Assembly: GCA_964369975.1 (NCBI GenBank)
Contig: CAYJFZ010000016.1
Coordinates: 1 to 32,768 of the forward strand
Direction: 5' to 3'
Origin: RGIG3102 sp964369975
Lineage (GTDB): Bacteria > Bacillota > Clostridia > Oscillospirales > Ruminococcaceae
Length of the DNA: 32,768 nt
In this document: positions 32,249 to 32,768 of the stretch, piece after piece
How the letters are laid out: each line of letters opens with the position of its first letter
Position numbering within the stretch: position 1 is the stretch's first letter
Program-made: the position numbers and the translations under genes
Notes under the pieces: generated by a model
Told to the model about the DNA's origin: nothing
The model's database searches: none
Seen by the model: the letters and a program-made list of their open reading frames with translations, nothing else

Positions 32249-32768
32249 TTATTGTGCTTGAATTTTTTTGCCTGCAATTTTTGTGCCGTTTACAGCTCTT
32301 ACTACTTTTTCTTGAATATTTTTTGGTATATCAACTAAAGCGTAATTATCTTTTATTGAAATAGAGCCTACTAATTTTGAATCAATTCTACTTTCGCCTG
32401 CCACTGCACCTAAAATATTATTAGGAGTTGCGCCTTGTTTTCTACCTATTGATAGACGCATTGTGTAGCTTTCTTCTAATTGAGTATTTTTGTAAGACTT
32501 ACTTTTGTTATAAAACTTATCTTCTTTTTTACCCTTATCATCAAATCTATTTCTTCTTGAGTCTCTATTGTCTTTAAAGCCATTATCTTCTCTTGGTTTT
32601 CTGTCTTTGAAATCTCTATCTTCTCTTGGCTTTCTGTCAGCGAAATTTCTGTCTTCTCTTGGTTTTCTGTCAGCGAAATTTCTGTCTTCTCTTGGCTTTC
32701 TGTCAGCGAAGTCTCTGTCTTCTCTTGGTTTTCTGTCAGCGAAATTTCTGTCTTCTCTTGGTTTTCTG
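32249..32768 (-). CDS. DEAD-box RNA helicase, C-terminal part (runs off the right edge)
   Basis: The frame is open to the window edge, giving about 173 C-terminal residues. The last ~75 match the DbpA-type RNA-binding domain (MRLSIGRKQGATPNNILGAV ... NYALVDIPKN), which binds structured RNA such as 23S rRNA hairpin 92. Before it lies a Lys/Arg/Asp-rich linker with six copies of an 11-residue repeat (RKPREDRNFAD, variants RDFAD, RDFKD). The ATG at 32461 is internal, not the start. The helicase core is expected to the right of the window. CsdA/DeaD-like helicases are the closest type. Confidence 0.85.
   Translation of the reverse strand, partial: RKPREDRNFADRKPREDRDFADRKPREDRNFADRKPREDRNFADRKPREDRDFKDRKPREDNGFKDNRDSRRNRFDDKGKKEDKFYNKSKSYKNTQLEESYTMRLSIGRKQGATPNNILGAVAGESRIDSKLVGSISIKDNYALVDIPKNIQEKVVRAVNGTKIAGKKIQAQ
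32580..32768. repeat. 33-bp coding tandem repeat in the helicase linker
   Basis: Proline codons recur exactly every 33 bases (32594, 32627, 32660, 32693, 32726 and 32759). The unit encodes 11 residues and continues past the edge. Substitutions between copies are few, mostly Asn/Asp and Ala/Lys changes. Confidence 0.95.

Noticed and set aside
32580..32768. CRISPR array
   Set aside because: The 33-bp periodicity has no unique spacers and is an open reading frame encoding an 11-residue protein repeat.

Overview
This window looks like a chromosomal segment of a low-GC, endospore-forming member of the Clostridia. The evidence is the AT-rich composition, strong AGGAGG-type ribosome sites, a spoIIA sporulation operon, a T-box-controlled valS, a two-subunit anaerobic-type fumarase and Clostridia-style ABC transporters. 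The genus cannot be fixed from sequence alone. The sequence is a draft assembly, with a 100-N gap at 25906-26005.

Layout. 1-1628 (minus): spoIIAA-spoIIAB-sigF, the forespore sigma-F module. 1730-6000 (minus): folC and valS, with a T-box leader before valS. 6005-6892 (plus): a YdbC/PC4-like ssDNA-binding protein and an HD-domain protein. 6911-9808 (minus): a membrane protein with its PadR repressor, a small membrane protein and a zinc-ribbon protein. 9875-13223 (minus): fumarase alpha and beta subunits followed by a large polytopic membrane protein. 13246-14910 (plus): an Lsa-type ABC-F protein behind a leader that reads as a ribosome-mediated attenuator. 15003-17183 (plus): a membrane GGDEF-family sensor with a variant SGDEL motif. 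Then a DsrE-like protein (minus), a uridine-kinase-like P-loop protein (plus), potABCD polyamine uptake (minus), a phosphoribosyltransferase (minus) and two small hypothetical genes (plus).

24519-26320 (plus) is the most unusual part. Two consecutive operons share one design. Each has a CRP/FNR-type palindrome (TGTGA-N6-TCACT) placed about -42 from a clear promoter. Next comes a 26-29 residue first peptide carrying VIIYNPTS, then a tandem array of 21-residue peptides (consensus LLxLAAxSYA), each with its own strong ribosome site. A 7-codon ORF follows, ending against a strong terminator. At least seven 21-residue copies are visible, and the assembly gap lies inside one of them, so the true number is unknown. 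I know no described family that matches.

26318-30575 (minus) is an mglB-mglA-mglC sugar ABC transporter operon ending in a small membrane protein with an InlB-type repeat. 30845-31930 (minus) encodes an AI-2E-family membrane protein. The right edge holds the C-terminal part of a DbpA-type DEAD-box RNA helicase with an 11-residue tandem repeat that runs off the window.
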